From: Roseicyclus sp.
GTDB lineage: Bacteria; Pseudomonadota; Alphaproteobacteria; Rhodobacterales; Rhodobacteraceae
DNA: 64,000 bases
Direction: 5' to 3'
NCBI RefSeq assembly: GCF_018402035.1
Contig: NZ_JAGYJN010000007.1
Span: forward strand, 1-64,000
In this document: piece by piece, positions 1 to 9,414 of the stretch
Numbering within the stretch: position 1 is the first letter of the stretch
Layout: every line of letters begins with the position of its first letter
Position numbers and translations under genes: made by a program
The notes under the pieces: generated by a model
Told to the model about the DNA's origin: nothing
Seen by the model: the letters and a program-made list of their open reading frames with translations, nothing else
Databases searched by the model: none

Positions 1-603
1 ATGGCGCCAGAGAATTTCCACCACTTTTGAGACACAACCATCGTTCGCTTCTAGAATACTCGTCACGAATTCGCGCGCTGCTGGTTTGAGGTTGGTCATG
101 CGATCAAGAAACATCATTGATCCAGAGATATCGAGAACGAGCGAGACCTCAACCTTTGGAATGCGCTCTTCAGCGGCACCGCTCGCAAAAGACGTCAACA
201 CCCTTTGGCCAAAAAGCTTCATGAAAAGCGTTTGAACATCGACCTCGGCCTCGACGGCGACGCGGCGGAAATTGATGTTGCGCTCGACATCAACACTCAA
301 GCGATAATTCTCAAAGCCCGCGGTTTCAAAGTAGTTGCGCACAACCCCTTCGGCATCGCGCTGCTGGTTGAGCGAGGCGGCCGCCAGAACCGCGCGATCC
401 AGTGTAGATTGCAGCTGCGACCGCTGCGCCTCGAAGCGCATCAAATCGACGGCAATACCGCCCACCCCGACCATCAAGACAAAAACCGCCATTGCGAACA
501 CGGTAATGGTGCCATCTTCGCGTCGCATGAACCGTTGGGCAATGCCATGCGTAGCCCTTAGGGCTGCTTTCGGGACGAGGCGTTCTGCTTCGCATGGGCG
601 CAA
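1..603 (-). CDS. TadG-like pilus assembly protein with von Willebrand A domain (3' end cut by window)
   Basis: Only the first 201 codons are inside the window. The start chosen is TTG at 603-601, with GAGAGGAG just upstream; the first in-frame ATG is 25 codons further in. Residues ~32-54 form one hydrophobic segment following an REDGTITVFAM motif, as in the N-terminal Tad domain that anchors TadE/TadG proteins in the inner membrane. Around residue 158 there is DISGSM, the metal-binding MIDAS motif of vWA domains. Known TadG proteins belong to the tight-adherence (Flp) pilus machine. The rest of the vWA domain lies outside the window, and no other tad gene is visible, so the assignment is to family only. 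Confidence 0.8.
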   Translation of the reverse strand, partial: MRPCEAERLVPKAALRATHGIAQRFMRREDGTITVFAMAVFVLMVGVGGIAVDLMRFEAQRSQLQSTLDRAVLAAASLNQQRDAEGVVRNYFETAGFENYRLSVDVERNINFRRVAVEAEVDVQTLFMKLFGQRVLTSFASGAAEERIPKVEVSLVLDISGSMMFLDRMTNLKPAAREFVTSILEANDGCVSKVVEILWRH

Positions 604-820
604 GGTCTTTCTCCTCTCAACGCTGGCCCCGGCAAGAGGTGAACGGGGCCATGCGCCTCGATGCCCGGCGAGCGGGGCAAAAATATGTCCCAATCGGGCC
701 ATTACATGACAATTTGACGACCCCCTCACTCAAGGGTTGAGTTGCAGGGCGGCCTATGGCTTGCTGGCCGCAGCGGTGCCGCACCCATGGGCCGGGTGCC
801 GCGTGCAGGGGGATTTTGTG

Positions 821-2254
821 ATGCAGACGCAAGCAGGCGAGCCGAGTTTTCGCCAATCGGTCGATTTGATGTTCAACCGCGCCGCCGCGCTGATGGATTT
901 GCCGCCGGGGCTGGCCGAAAAGATCCGGGTCTGCAACGCGACCTATATCGTGCGCTTCGGTGTGCGGCTTAGGGGCGAAATCCGCACCTTTACCGGCTAT
1001 CGCTCGGTCCATTCCGAACATATGGAACCCGTCAAGGGCGGCATCCGCTACGCGCTGGCCGTCAACCAAGACGAGGTGGAGGCGCTGGCCGCGCTGATGA
1101 CCTATAAATGCGCGCTGGTTGAGGCACCTTTTGGCGGCTCGAAGGGGGGGCTTTGCATCGATCCCCGCGAATACAGCGAAGAAGAACTGGAAAAGATCAC
1201 CCGCCGCTTTGCCTATGAGTTGATCAAGCGCGACCTGATCAACCCCGCCCAGAACGTGCCAGCCCCCGATATGGGCACCGGCCCGCGTGAAATGGCGATT
1301 ATCGCCGATCAATATGCGCGCATGCACACCACCGATATCAACGCGCGCGCCTGTGTCACCGGCAAACCCATTCACGCGGGCGGCATCCAAGGCCGGGTCG
1401 AGGCGACGGGGCGGGGCGTGCAATACGCGCTTCGCGAGTTCTTCCGCTATCCCGAGGATGCGGCCAAAGCGGGCCTTTCGGGCACGCTCGAGGGCAAGCG
1501 CGTGGTGGTGCAGGGCTTGGGCAATGTGGGCTATCACGCGGCCCTGTTTCTCAGCACCGAGGATGGCTGCAAGATCACCCATGTGATCGAACATGATGGC
1601 GCGGTGGTGAATGAGAACGGCCTTGATATCGCGGCGCTGCGCGACTGGATCGTGGCCCATGGCGGGGTCAAGGATTGCCCGCTAGGCACCTATCACGCCG
1701 AGGGCGCGCGCCTGCTCGAGGCGGAATGCGACATCCTCATCCCCGCCGCGATGGAGGGGGTGATCAACCTCCACAATGCCGCCGCGATCAAGGCGCCCCT
1801 GATCATCGAGGCGGCCAATGGCCCGGTGACCGCAGGCGCCGATGAGATCTTGCGCAATAAGGGCACGGTGATCATCCCCGACCTCTACGCCAATGCGGGC
1901 GGTGTCACGGTCAGCTATTTCGAATGGGTCAAGAACCTGTCCCATATCCGCTTTGGCCGGATGCAGCGCCGCCAAGAGGAATCGCGCCACCAGCTTTTGG
2001 TCGATGAGCTTGAGCGCATCAGCCGCGACAGCTCGATCAACTGGACACTTTCGCCGGGCTTCAAAGAGAAATACCTGCGCGGCGCGGGTGAGCTGGAACT
2101 GGTCCGCTCAGGGCTCGACGACACGATGCGCGCGGCCTACCAATCCATGCGGCAGGTCTGGTGGGAACGCGACGGTGTCCACGATCTGCGCACCGCGGGC
2201 TTCCTCGTCTCCATCGGCCGCGTGGCCAAGGCGTATCAGGCCAAGGGGATCTAG
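821..2254 (+). CDS. Glu/Leu/Phe/Val dehydrogenase, probably NAD(P)-glutamate dehydrogenase
   Basis: A 477-residue protein that by family interconverts glutamate and 2-oxoglutarate plus ammonia in the cytoplasm. Visible motifs are KGGIRYA and TYKCALVEAPFGGSKGG, which hold the catalytic lysines, then NVPAPDMGTG, and a Rossmann segment VVVQGLGNVG near residue 225. The NPAQNVPAPD stretch is typical of the class. The ATG at 821 is preceded by a GGGGG tract at suitable distance; an in-frame TTG at 737 would add 28 unlikely residues, so 821 is preferred. The gene stands alone between divergent and convergent neighbours. Glutamate is the most likely substrate, but the family also contains branched-chain amino acid dehydrogenases. 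Confidence 0.88.
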   Translation: MQTQAGEPSFRQSVDLMFNRAAALMDLPPGLAEKIRVCNATYIVRFGVRLRGEIRTFTGYRSVHSEHMEPVKGGIRYALAVNQDEVEALAALMTYKCALVEAPFGGSKGGLCIDPREYSEEELEKITRRFAYELIKRDLINPAQNVPAPDMGTGPREMAIIADQYARMHTTDINARACVTGKPIHAGGIQGRVEATGRGVQYALREFFRYPEDAAKAGLSGTLEGKRVVVQGLGNVGYHAALFLSTEDGCKITHVIEHDGAVVNENGLDIAALRDWIVAHGGVKDCPLGTYHAEGARLLEAECDILIPAAMEGVINLHNAAAIKAPLIIEAANGPVTAGADEILRNKGTVIIPDLYANAGGVTVSYFEWVKNLSHIRFGRMQRRQEESRHQLLVDELERISRDSSINWTLSPGFKEKYLRGAGELELVRSGLDDTMRAAYQSMRQVWWERDGVHDLRTAGFLVSIGRVAKAYQAKGI

Positions 2255-2257
2255 ACC

Positions 2258-2782
2258 TCAGCTTGGCCGCTTGGGCATCTCGCCGTTCATCTCGGCCACG
2301 ATGATCTTGATCAGGTCGGCCACAGGCTTGGCTTGGCTGGGGGCCGTGGCCCCACCGACCGCGACGCGCCGACCCGCCCGCCACCATAGCGCTGGCGCAT
2401 AGACGCGCCCGCGTGTGGTTGGGGCCTTGAGCCGCACCAAGAACCCGCCCGCTGGCTTGAACGCAAAGATTGAGCGGTCGACGCTCTCGACCTCGTCCAA
2501 GGCGAAAAGCACGCGCCCGCCCACTTCGCGCAGTTCGGTGCGCGTCAATTCCACCGCGACCGCCGTCGCCACCCAGACCCGCCACGATAGGTAAAGCGAC
2601 CCAAGCCCAAGGATCACCAGAAAGGCCAGCCAGCCGAAATCCGCAGGTGGCGTTGCGGCGGCAATATAGACCAGCATAAAGCCCAACATGCCCACCACGC
2701 CGGTCGTGAACACGCGGCGCACCGGATGCGGGTCGATGGTGGCCAGCACCTCGTTGGGGTCGGGGGTTTTGCGTTTGGGCAT
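2258..2782 (-). CDS. Conserved membrane protein of unknown function
   Basis: 174 residues, starting MPKRKTPDPNEVL at the ATG at 2782. Two hydrophobic segments (~residues 28-45 and 50-66) are followed by a soluble C-terminal half with a PH-like pattern (AVELTRTELREVGGRVLFALDEVESVDRS, given here only as the start of that half: ELTRTELREVGG). This resembles the bacterial proteins with two transmembrane helices and a photosynthetic-reaction-centre/PH-like domain, but I do not recognise the family with confidence. It is convergent with the glutamate dehydrogenase gene, 3 bases from its stop, and divergent from pirin. Confidence 0.7.
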   Translation of the reverse strand: MPKRKTPDPNEVLATIDPHPVRRVFTTGVVGMLGFMLVYIAAATPPADFGWLAFLVILGLGSLYLSWRVWVATAVAVELTRTELREVGGRVLFALDEVESVDRSIFAFKPAGGFLVRLKAPTTRGRVYAPALWWRAGRRVAVGGATAPSQAKPVADLIKIIVAEMNGEMPKRPS

Positions 2783-2937
2783 TGTGTCTCGCCTATTGCT
2801 TGCGCGCCCCATACCCCGTCGCGGATGATTTGGCGAGACTTGCGCATCATTGCACAGTCACAGTGTGCGCATCCCCCTTTGCCGCGTGGCCCGCGACCGC
2901 TACATCACAGGCCAAGACACAAAGGAGTGCTACGACC

Positions 2938-3849
2938 ATGTCGATCCGCCCCATTCTGGAAACCCGCCGCGCCAAACCCACGATGGAGGGGGCAGGCGTC
3001 CATCTGCACCGCGCCTTCGGGTTCCAAGACCCGACCGAGTTGGACCCGTTTTTGCTGTTCGACGATTTCCGCAATGATGACCCGATGTTTTATCGCGACG
3101 GCTTCCCCTGGCACCCACATCGCGGGATCGAGACGATCACCTATGTGCTGGCGGGCACGGTCGAGCATGCCGACAGCCTTGGCAATCGCGGCCGCCTTGG
3201 GCCGGGGTCGGTGCAATGGATGACCGCCGGATCGGGCATCTTGCATCAGGAAATGCCCTTGGGCAACGCGCGCGGCCAGATGCATGGCTTCCAGCTTTGG
3301 GGCAACCTGCCCGGTAGCCAGAAAATGACCGCGCCGCGCTACCAAGATATCCAAGGGGCCGAAATCCCCGAGCTGACCGATGATGACGGCACCCATGTGC
3401 GGGTCATTACAGGCGAATTCTGGGGCAAGCGCGGCCCGGTCGATGGCATTGCCGCCGATCCGCAATACCTCGATATCTCCATGCCTGCGGGGGTGAAGAA
3501 AACCTTTCGGATCGACACCTACCGCCGTGCCTTTGCTTATATCTTCGAGGGTCAGGCAGCCTTTGCCGATGCGTCACGGCCGCAAGGTGTGCTGCTCGAA
3601 AAAGAGGTGATGGGCCAAGAGCTGAATATCCGCGACATGTCGGGGGACCGCACCTTGGTGCGCTTTGGCACGGGCGACGAGGTGACGGTGCAAGCTGGCC
3701 CCAATGGCGTGCGCTTCCTGCTGATCTCGGGCGCCCCGATCGAGGAACCCGTCGCATGGCACGGCCCCATCGTGATGAACACCCAAGAAGAATTGCAGCA
3801 AGCCATGCGCGACCTGCGCAACGGCACCTTCATCAAGCCCGCGCATTGA
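2938..3849 (+). CDS. Pirin family protein
   Basis: 303-residue cupin-fold protein. The iron-binding pirin signature is present: WHPHRGIETITYVL near residue 59 supplies the two histidines, and GSGILHQEMP near residue 100 supplies the third histidine and the glutamate. Family members act as quercetinases or redox-sensing regulators; which applies here cannot be told from sequence. AAAGGAG lies 12 bases before the ATG at 2938. A strong hairpin with a T run follows the stop, so it is probably transcribed alone. Confidence 0.9.
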   Translation: MSIRPILETRRAKPTMEGAGVHLHRAFGFQDPTELDPFLLFDDFRNDDPMFYRDGFPWHPHRGIETITYVLAGTVEHADSLGNRGRLGPGSVQWMTAGSGILHQEMPLGNARGQMHGFQLWGNLPGSQKMTAPRYQDIQGAEIPELTDDDGTHVRVITGEFWGKRGPVDGIAADPQYLDISMPAGVKKTFRIDTYRRAFAYIFEGQAAFADASRPQGVLLEKEVMGQELNIRDMSGDRTLVRFGTGDEVTVQAGPNGVRFLLISGAPIEEPVAWHGPIVMNTQEELQQAMRDLRNGTFIKPAH

Positions 3850-3858
3850 GAACGGACC

Positions 3859-3888
3859 CGGCCCCGCCACGGCGGGGCTGGCTTTTGC
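3859..3888 (+). terminator. Intrinsic terminator after pirin gene
   Basis: GCCCCGCC at 3861-3868 pairs with GGCGGGGC at 3871-3878 around an AC turn, followed by TGGCTTTT. It lies 10 bases past the pirin stop. Confidence 0.7.
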
Positions 3889-3914
3889 CACGCGCTTTCG
3901 CCTAGTCTTGGTGC

Positions 3915-4673
3915 ATGCTCCAGACCGTGACCATGGGTGCCGATCACACCCGCCCGCCCATCTTGATCGCGCATGGCCTGTTCGGCTCGGCGCGCAACTG
4001 GGGCGTGATCGCGCGCCGCCTGTCCGAAGATCGCCGTGTTCTGACGGTCGATATGCGCAACCATGGCGACAGCCCTTGGGCCGACAGCCATACCTACCCC
4101 GATTTGGCAGAGGATCTGGCCGAGGTGATTGCCGCCCATGGTGGGCAGGCCGATGTGTTGGGCCATTCGATGGGCGGCAAGGCGGCAATGGCGCTCGCTT
4201 TAACGCACCCCACCCTTGTGCGACGTCTCATCGTGGCCGATATCGCGCCTGTCGCATATGGGCACACCCAAATGCATCTGATCGACGCGATGCGCGCGGT
4301 CGATTTATCGGTGATCGAGACACGCCGCGACGCCGATCTGCAACTTGCCCAATCGGTCTCAACCGATGGGGTGCGCGCCTTTTTGCTGCAATCGCTGGAT
4401 GTAAAGGGGCGGTGCTGGCGGTTGAACCTTGATGCCTTGGAACGCTTCATGCCCGCGATCTTGGGCTGGCCTAGGCTTGGCGACACATTTCCCGGCCCGA
4501 CCCTGTTCTTGTCTGGGGCGCTGTCCGATTATGTGCAGCCCGAACATCGCCCCACGATCAAATCGCTGTTTCCCAACGCGCGCTTTGCCAAGATCCCCGG
4601 CGCGGGACATTGGCTCCATGCCGACCGCCCGCGCGAATTCGAAGCGACAATCGCGGCCTATTTCAACGCTTAA
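3915..4673 (+). CDS. Alpha/beta-fold hydrolase (YbfF-like esterase)
   Basis: 252 residues with an intact alpha/beta hydrolase layout: HGLFGSARNW oxyanion region near residue 22, nucleophile elbow GHSMGG near residue 90, an acid in LFLSGALSDY, and the terminal histidine in GAGHWLHADRP near residue 235. The RNHGDSPW motif after the second strand is typical of YbfF-type esterases, which hydrolyse short acyl esters or acyl-CoA thioesters. The gene overlaps the stop of the convergent cytochrome b561 gene by 4 bases. Substrate unknown. Confidence 0.85.
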   Translation: MLQTVTMGADHTRPPILIAHGLFGSARNWGVIARRLSEDRRVLTVDMRNHGDSPWADSHTYPDLAEDLAEVIAAHGGQADVLGHSMGGKAAMALALTHPTLVRRLIVADIAPVAYGHTQMHLIDAMRAVDLSVIETRRDADLQLAQSVSTDGVRAFLLQSLDVKGRCWRLNLDALERFMPAILGWPRLGDTFPGPTLFLSGALSDYVQPEHRPTIKSLFPNARFAKIPGAGHWLHADRPREFEATIAAYFNA

Positions 4674-5167
4674 TCCTGCGCCCGCATCATTCGTTTGAGG
4701 ATACCCGTCTTCCAAACAAGTTGATGCAAGACGACCGCGCCGATATGGGCCAGCACAAGCAGCATCAGAAGCGTTTTCAGAACCTCATGCGCCTCACCTG
4801 CGGCCTCCATCTGGCCGCCCCATGCCAAGGCACCGGTCACGGGCAATGCGATGAGCAGCCCGTAAAGCGCCAGATGCGCGGCATGGCCTGCCTTGCGGAA
4901 CACTTCGGGCTCGCCCTCGGGTGCGGGCGGGGTGCCGCGATCATTGCGCAAGATCAGCCGCCAACAGGCCAAAAGCAAGATCAGCGCGCCGCCAATGATA
5001 TGGCCGATCACCGGGGCGGACATGGCATAGACGCCTGTGTCTTTTGCGACATCATAGGCATCCGCGATCCCCTCATGCAGCACGAATTGCAGCACGACCA
5101 AGAGCGCGACCACCCAATGCAAGATGATCTGTTGGCGGCTATATCCCTGCGGCTGTGGCTGTGGCAT
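4670..5167 (-). CDS. Cytochrome b561-type membrane protein
   Basis: 165 residues, four hydrophobic segments. It begins with YSRQQIILHWVVALLVVLQF, the classic first helix of cytochrome b561 with a haem-ligand histidine (LHW), and carries further helix histidines at GHIIGG, AGHAAHLALYGLL and LAHIGAVVLHQLVW. Members carry two b-type haems and pass electrons between quinol and a periplasmic partner or oxygen. The ATG at 5167 follows a long stretch with no clear gene. Confidence 0.88.
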   Translation of the reverse strand: MPQPQPQGYSRQQIILHWVVALLVVLQFVLHEGIADAYDVAKDTGVYAMSAPVIGHIIGGALILLLACWRLILRNDRGTPPAPEGEPEVFRKAGHAAHLALYGLLIALPVTGALAWGGQMEAAGEAHEVLKTLLMLLVLAHIGAVVLHQLVWKTGILKRMMRAQD

Positions 5168-6140
5168 GGCGATCTCGCTTTGATTGATACGCTTGCGAGC
5201 CTACCACGCCGGTGCGTCGGTTTCGAGATTAAAGGGCACATACCACATGTTGCGGCTTTGCAAGGATCCTGCCCCGATATGGCGCATAGGCCGAGATATG
5301 GTTGCGCAACGCAGGGTCGGCCCCTAAACGCAACATCACAGGTGCGTACGACGCGGTCGCATTGCAGGGGCGGGGTTGGCTTTGGGCCGGCTCCGCCTTT
5401 CATATTTCTGCGATGCAGCATGGTGCAATAGATGAAGACGTCAGGTGCTTAGACGCGGTCTTCGCATTGCCTGACGCCTTCTTTCGGACCAACACCCCGA
5501 GGGGTGTTTTGCCCTATGATAACCGACCGATCTTGCGACCAATCGATCCCGGTACCCGTGGTCGCAAGACCCCGTCTACCTTCCCGATCTAGCGGTCCAA
5601 GACCGCCCGACCGGGCCACCGTATTGCCCATCCCCAAAGGGCTGGCCAATCCAGCGCGCCACCTGTCCTTCCCGTCCGGTAGCAGACCCAAGTCCTTGAT
5701 CCAAAGATCATTTACCCCGATCTACCCCAGTCCGTCCGGCATTCCAGCATCGCCTGCAAAGCACGAGTCCTTGCTGCGTTTCGCCTTTGGCCTCCGGGCC
5801 TGTCGCGCCCCGCTTCGGTTGCCCTTGGCGGTGATCAAATGGTCTCAAACACCCCCTCATCGCGCAAGCATGAAGCAGTGCAGCATAAAAATTTCCTGTG
5901 GAGGGAATGGTGGAATTCCGGTGAGTGTAGGGCGATTTCGGGCCTTTGATCAGCGGTTTGCCGGGTGCTGCTTGATGTAACGATTTCATGACGTTTTTCT
6001 GCGTCTGCAAAGGGGTTTTTGCCGCGAAAATCCCCGGATGCCGCCCGCACTGACCGCGAATCCCCCCCTTTTGCGCCGCATCAACCCGTCCGCACCGCGC
6101 CCGTGCAAGGCTGGCGGACACGCAACCAAGGGGGGAGCAG
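5168..6140. other. Long stretch without a recognised gene
   Basis: Nearly 1 kb between cytochrome b561 and the next small gene. Several short frames exist on both strands but none shows a ribosome site plus a recognisable protein. On the minus strand, short neighbouring frames near 5225-5335 read like pieces of one small protein broken by frame changes (MLRLGADPALRNHISAY in one frame, MWYVPFNLETDAPAW in another). A perfect hairpin, AACACCCC/GGGGTGTT with TTTT on the plus strand, sits at 5491-5510. I see no signature of tmRNA, RNase P RNA, SRP RNA or a tRNA. Confidence 0.45.
5491..5512 (+). terminator. Short palindromic hairpin with T run
   Basis: AACACCCC followed directly by GAGGGGTGTTTT makes a seven to eight base-pair stem with a small loop and four T residues on the plus strand. 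No transcript that it would end is evident. Confidence 0.35.
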
Positions 6141-6422
6141 ATGATCTCGCTCGAGGATATGGAGGATATGTGCTGCCTGACGCGGGCCGAGATCGCGCAG
6201 GTGGCCGCCCATGAACACATCACCGAAGAAGCCGCCGTAGCCGAGATCGAGCGGCTGATGCACCAGCATGGTGGGCCGCAGGCACTCAACCAGATGCTAT
6301 GCGAAGATATCCGCGCGGCGCTGCATGCCGATGATGTGGCCGAGGCGCGACGGCTCTTCGCGCTCCTGCGCGGGTTTCTGGCGGAGCATCCCGAGGCTGT
6401 GCGGGGGGCGGGTGAGGGGTAG
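6141..6422 (+). CDS. Small conserved hypothetical protein
   Basis: 93 residues, acidic and helical (MISLEDMEDMCCLTRAEIAQ...), preceded by GGGGAGCAG at ribosome-site distance from the ATG at 6141. The composition (two adjacent cysteines near residue 11, repeated AEI/EIERL helices) suggests a small soluble helical protein. The codon pattern is like the host genes. No function can be assigned. A 20-bp dispersed repeat overlaps its stop codon. Confidence 0.65.
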   Translation: MISLEDMEDMCCLTRAEIAQVAAHEHITEEAAVAEIERLMHQHGGPQALNQMLCEDIRAALHADDVAEARRLFALLRGFLAEHPEAVRGAGEG

Positions 6423-6438
6423 GGTGGGTGAAACCCAC
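6419..6438 (+). repeat. Dispersed hairpin repeat, copy 1
   Basis: GTAGGGTGGGTGAAACCCAC. The inner GTGGGTGAAACCCAC can fold into a six-base-pair hairpin. An exact inverted copy lies at 7419-7438, and a diverged inverted copy at 7352-7372 (18 of 21 bases alike), so this is a dispersed element and not chance. Confidence 0.75.
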
Positions 6439-6593
6439 GCGCATGCGCGGGTCATGGGGGTGGTGTGGGGTGGAACCTCAATTTGCACCAGCTATTGTTC
6501 ACTAATGATTTACGTTGAGTGAGTATGCTGCCACCTTGTCAATCTTGTATGTCACCCTGATCTATGTAATTCTGATAGGCAATCTGGAGGCGC

Positions 6594-7257
6594 GTGAAAA
6601 GTTGGAGCTGGAAAAGAGGGCTTAGAACTGGGTTTGCGGATGGTTTCGCATCTCCATTCGTTTTGTTTTTGGGCCGGCGCCATCGTTATGCATATCGTCA
6701 CTACGATGGCTTAGCGATTGCTTGGCAAGAAGTTGGTAATGATCTTCATGCAGCCATGACGGCTGAGGGTGTACTAGTTGACGAAGCCAATAAGCGCCAA
6801 AAGTCAGATCAGTTACCCACTGAGCAAGGCCAAACTGACGATTTGGCGATCGAAATTGACCGCATGATTGGGAGTAACGTCCCGCAAAAGCAACGTGAGG
6901 TCATCGTAGAGCGGTTGACCCGTTTGATGATCAGCGAAAGTTTTCTGGCCCCTTGCCGCACCCACGGCACTTACGCGGCTATGAAGAGACCAGCCCAGGT
7001 GCCGCGGAACGCATCATTGCCATGGCAGAAAGTCGCCAAAAGCACCACGAAGATATGGATCGGCGGGTTTTGAATGCCGAAAAATCTGATCGGGATTTAG
7101 GCATGTGGCTAGGTGCCGGGGCCTTCACGTTACTTGTGGTTAGTGCGCTCATCAGCGCATTGATATTGGAAAGCGAAATAGTTCAGGGCTATTCCTGGGG
7201 GCTGCCGCTCTTGGTGCTGTTGGGTTGTTTGTGAAGGGCAGGACCAATGGAAATTGA
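6594..7257 (+). pseudogene. DUF2335 membrane protein gene broken by two one-base frameshifts
   Basis: Reading begins at GTG 6594 after GGAGGC and runs well to ISESF. The frame must then slip back one base at the TTTT run (6943-6946) to continue as SGPLPHPRHLRGYEETSPGAAERIIAMAE, of which SGPLPHP and PGAAERI are the DUF2335 signature. A second one-base loss at the GGGGG run near 7196-7200 is needed to keep the usual C-terminus (AALGAVGLFVKGRTNGN, stop at 7255). Between them is one transmembrane segment (LGAGAFTLLVVSALISALIL). DUF2335 proteins are phage-holin-like membrane proteins of unknown role. Either the gene is decaying or both runs carry sequencing errors. Confidence 0.75.
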
Positions 7258-7351
7258 AACGCGTCGAGAATTTATCGCCAACTCGTGAGGCATCCATATC
7301 GCTTGGGGTGGGGTTGCACTCCAAGCATTTGCGCCGTTGACCGCAGGGAAC

Positions 7352-7372
7352 GGTGTGTTTTACCCATCCTAC
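7352..7372 (-). repeat. Dispersed hairpin repeat, diverged copy
   Basis: Read on the minus strand this is GTAGGATGGGTAAAACACACC, matching the 6419 element at 18 of 21 positions. Confidence 0.6.
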
Positions 7373-7418
7373 GGGATGGGGGTGGGCTCGGTGCACCCTT
7401 TGATGGGGGTCAGGTTTG

Positions 7419-7438
7419 GTGGGTTTCACCCACCCTAC
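7419..7438 (-). repeat. Dispersed hairpin repeat, exact inverted copy
   Basis: Exact reverse complement of 6419-6438. It overlaps the stop end of lepA and, with the first copy, flanks the broken DUF2335 gene. Confidence 0.75.
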
Positions 7439-9234
7439 GAATCCATCTTCAACGCATTGATAAACGCCGACTGCGGGATTTCCACCTTCCCGAACTGGCG
7501 CATCTTCTTCTTTCCCGCTTTCTGCTTGTCCAAGAGCTTGCGCTTGCGGGTGGCATCCCCGCCGTAGCACTTGGCGGTCACATCCTTGCGCATGGCCGAC
7601 AGCGTTTCGCGCGCGATGACGCGGCCGCCGATGGCGGCTTGGATCGGGATCTTGAACATATGGCGCGGGATCAGCTCTTTGAGCTTTTCGACCAGCTGGC
7701 GGCCACGCCCCTCGGCCCGGTCGCGGTGCACCATCATGGAAAGCGCATCGACAGGCTCGTCATTCACAAGGATCGACATCTTGACCAGATAATCCTCGCG
7801 GTAGCCGATCATCTGGTAGTCGAAACTCGCATAGCCCTTGGTCACCGATTTCAGCCGGTCATAGAAATCGAACACCACCTCGTTCAGCGGCAAATCATAG
7901 ACCACCATCGCGCGGCTTCCGGCATAGGTTAGGTCAAGCTGTTCGCCGCGCCGATCTTGGCAAAGCTTCAGCACATCGCCCAGGTATTCGTCGGGCACCA
8001 AGATCGTGGCCTTGATGCGCGGCTCTTCGATATGATCGACAAAGGTCAGGTCGGGCATATCGGCGGGGTTGTGCAGCTCCACCATCGTGCCGTCGCGCAT
8101 ATGGACATGGTAGATCACGCTGGGTGCCGTAGTGATCAGGTCGATGTCATATTCGCGTTCCAGCCGGTCGCGGATCACCTCAAGATGCAACAGCCCCAAA
8201 AAGCCGCAGCGGAAACCAAAGCCAAGGGCGGCTGATGTCTCCATCTCCGAGGTGAAAGAGGCGTCGTTCAGCGCCAGCTTTTCGATCGCGTCGCGCAGAT
8301 CCTCGAACTCATTGGTATCGACAGGGAAGAGGCCGCAAAACACCACCGGCACCGAGGGTTTGAAGCCCGGAAGCGGTGTTTCGCATTGACGCTTTTCATG
8401 GGTGACGGTGTCGCCCACGCGGGTGTCGCGCACCAGCTTGATCTGGGCCGTCAGAAAGCCGATCTCGCCCGGCCCAAGCTCGGCGATATCTTGCATCGCG
8501 GGTTTGAAGACGCCGAGGCGGTCGATCTGATAGCTGCCGCCCGTGCGCATCATGCGGATGCGGTCGCCCTTTTTCACAATGCCGTCGATGACACGGATCA
8601 GCACGACCACGCCCAGATAGGGGTCATAGTAGCTATCGACCAGCATCGCCTTAAGGGGTGCGTCGCGATCACCCTTCGGCGCGGGAAGGCGGGTGACAAT
8701 CGCCTCCAGCACATCGGGGATGCCAAGGCCGGTCTTGGCCGATATTTCCACGGCGTTCGAGGCGTCGATGCCGATCACATCCTCGATCTGTTCCTTGACG
8801 CGGGCAGGCTCGGCCGCGGGCAGGTCGATCTTGTTGAGCACCGGCACGATCTCGTGATCGGCATCGATGGCCTGATAAACATTGGCCAGCGTTTGCGCCT
8901 CGACCCCTTGGGAGGCGTCGACCACCAAAAGTGAGCCTTCGACCGCCTGCATCGAGCGGCTGACCTCATAGGCGAAATCGACATGGCCGGGGGTGTCGAT
9001 CAGGTTCAAGATATAGGTATGCCCGTCGCGCGCGGGGTATTCGATGCGCACGGTATTGGCCTTGATGGTGATGCCGCGCTCGCGCTCGATATCCATACTG
9101 TCAAGGATTTGCGCCTGCATATCACGCTCGGCCACGGTGCCGGTCAGCTGGATCAGCCGATCGGCAAGCGTGGATTTGCCGTGGTCGATATGGGCGACGA
9201 TAGAGAAATTGCGGATGCGCGAAAGCTCGGTCAT
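7435..9234 (-). CDS. lepA: Elongation factor 4 (LepA), back-translocating GTPase
   Basis: 599 residues, the normal LepA length. The GTPase motifs are complete: G1 AHIDHGKST near residue 14, [10 protein letters not shown] (G2), DTPGHVDF (G3), NKIDLP (G4) and SAKTG (G5). The C-terminal LepA-specific part ([18 protein letters not shown], later [13 protein letters not shown]) is intact. It binds ribosomes and aids translation under ionic or cold stress. The start [17 protein letters not shown] at 9234 matches the family; a longer in-frame extension to 9393 does not. Confidence 0.97.
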   Translation of the reverse strand: MTELSRIRNFSIVAHIDHGKSTLADRLIQLTGTVAERDMQAQILDSMDIERERGITIKANTVRIEYPARDGHTYILNLIDTPGHVDFAYEVSRSMQAVEGSLLVVDASQGVEAQTLANVYQAIDADHEIVPVLNKIDLPAAEPARVKEQIEDVIGIDASNAVEISAKTGLGIPDVLEAIVTRLPAPKGDRDAPLKAMLVDSYYDPYLGVVVLIRVIDGIVKKGDRIRMMRTGGSYQIDRLGVFKPAMQDIAELGPGEIGFLTAQIKLVRDTRVGDTVTHEKRQCETPLPGFKPSVPVVFCGLFPVDTNEFEDLRDAIEKLALNDASFTSEMETSAALGFGFRCGFLGLLHLEVIRDRLEREYDIDLITTAPSVIYHVHMRDGTMVELHNPADMPDLTFVDHIEEPRIKATILVPDEYLGDVLKLCQDRRGEQLDLTYAGSRAMVVYDLPLNEVVFDFYDRLKSVTKGYASFDYQMIGYREDYLVKMSILVNDEPVDALSMMVHRDRAEGRGRQLVEKLKELIPRHMFKIPIQAAIGGRVIARETLSAMRKDVTAKCYGGDATRKRKLLDKQKAGKKKMRQFGKVEIPQSAFINALKMDS

Positions 9235-9414
9235 GGACGGCCTGCAAGGGAACTGGTTGCAGGGGAGATAGCTTAACCCACGCGGTGGGGAAAGGGGCTG
9301 TGCGCGATTGGGAAATGCGCCGCAGCAGGCATGATCGCGCCCCGATCCTTGGCCATCACGGCCAAAGCCCCGCGACCCTTGCCCGACAGGCATGGATCGC
9401 GGGGAAATATAGGC

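Noticed and set aside
617-1660. Long minus-strand frame across the glutamate dehydrogenase gene
   Set aside because: It is the antisense shadow of a clear dehydrogenase with all catalytic motifs on the plus strand; the translated product is His/Arg/Ala-rich with no domain.
5449-5691. 80-codon minus-strand frame in the 5.2-6.1 kb gap
   Set aside because: Starts from TTG with no ribosome site, and the product has no recognisable feature; an in-frame stop lies shortly upstream.
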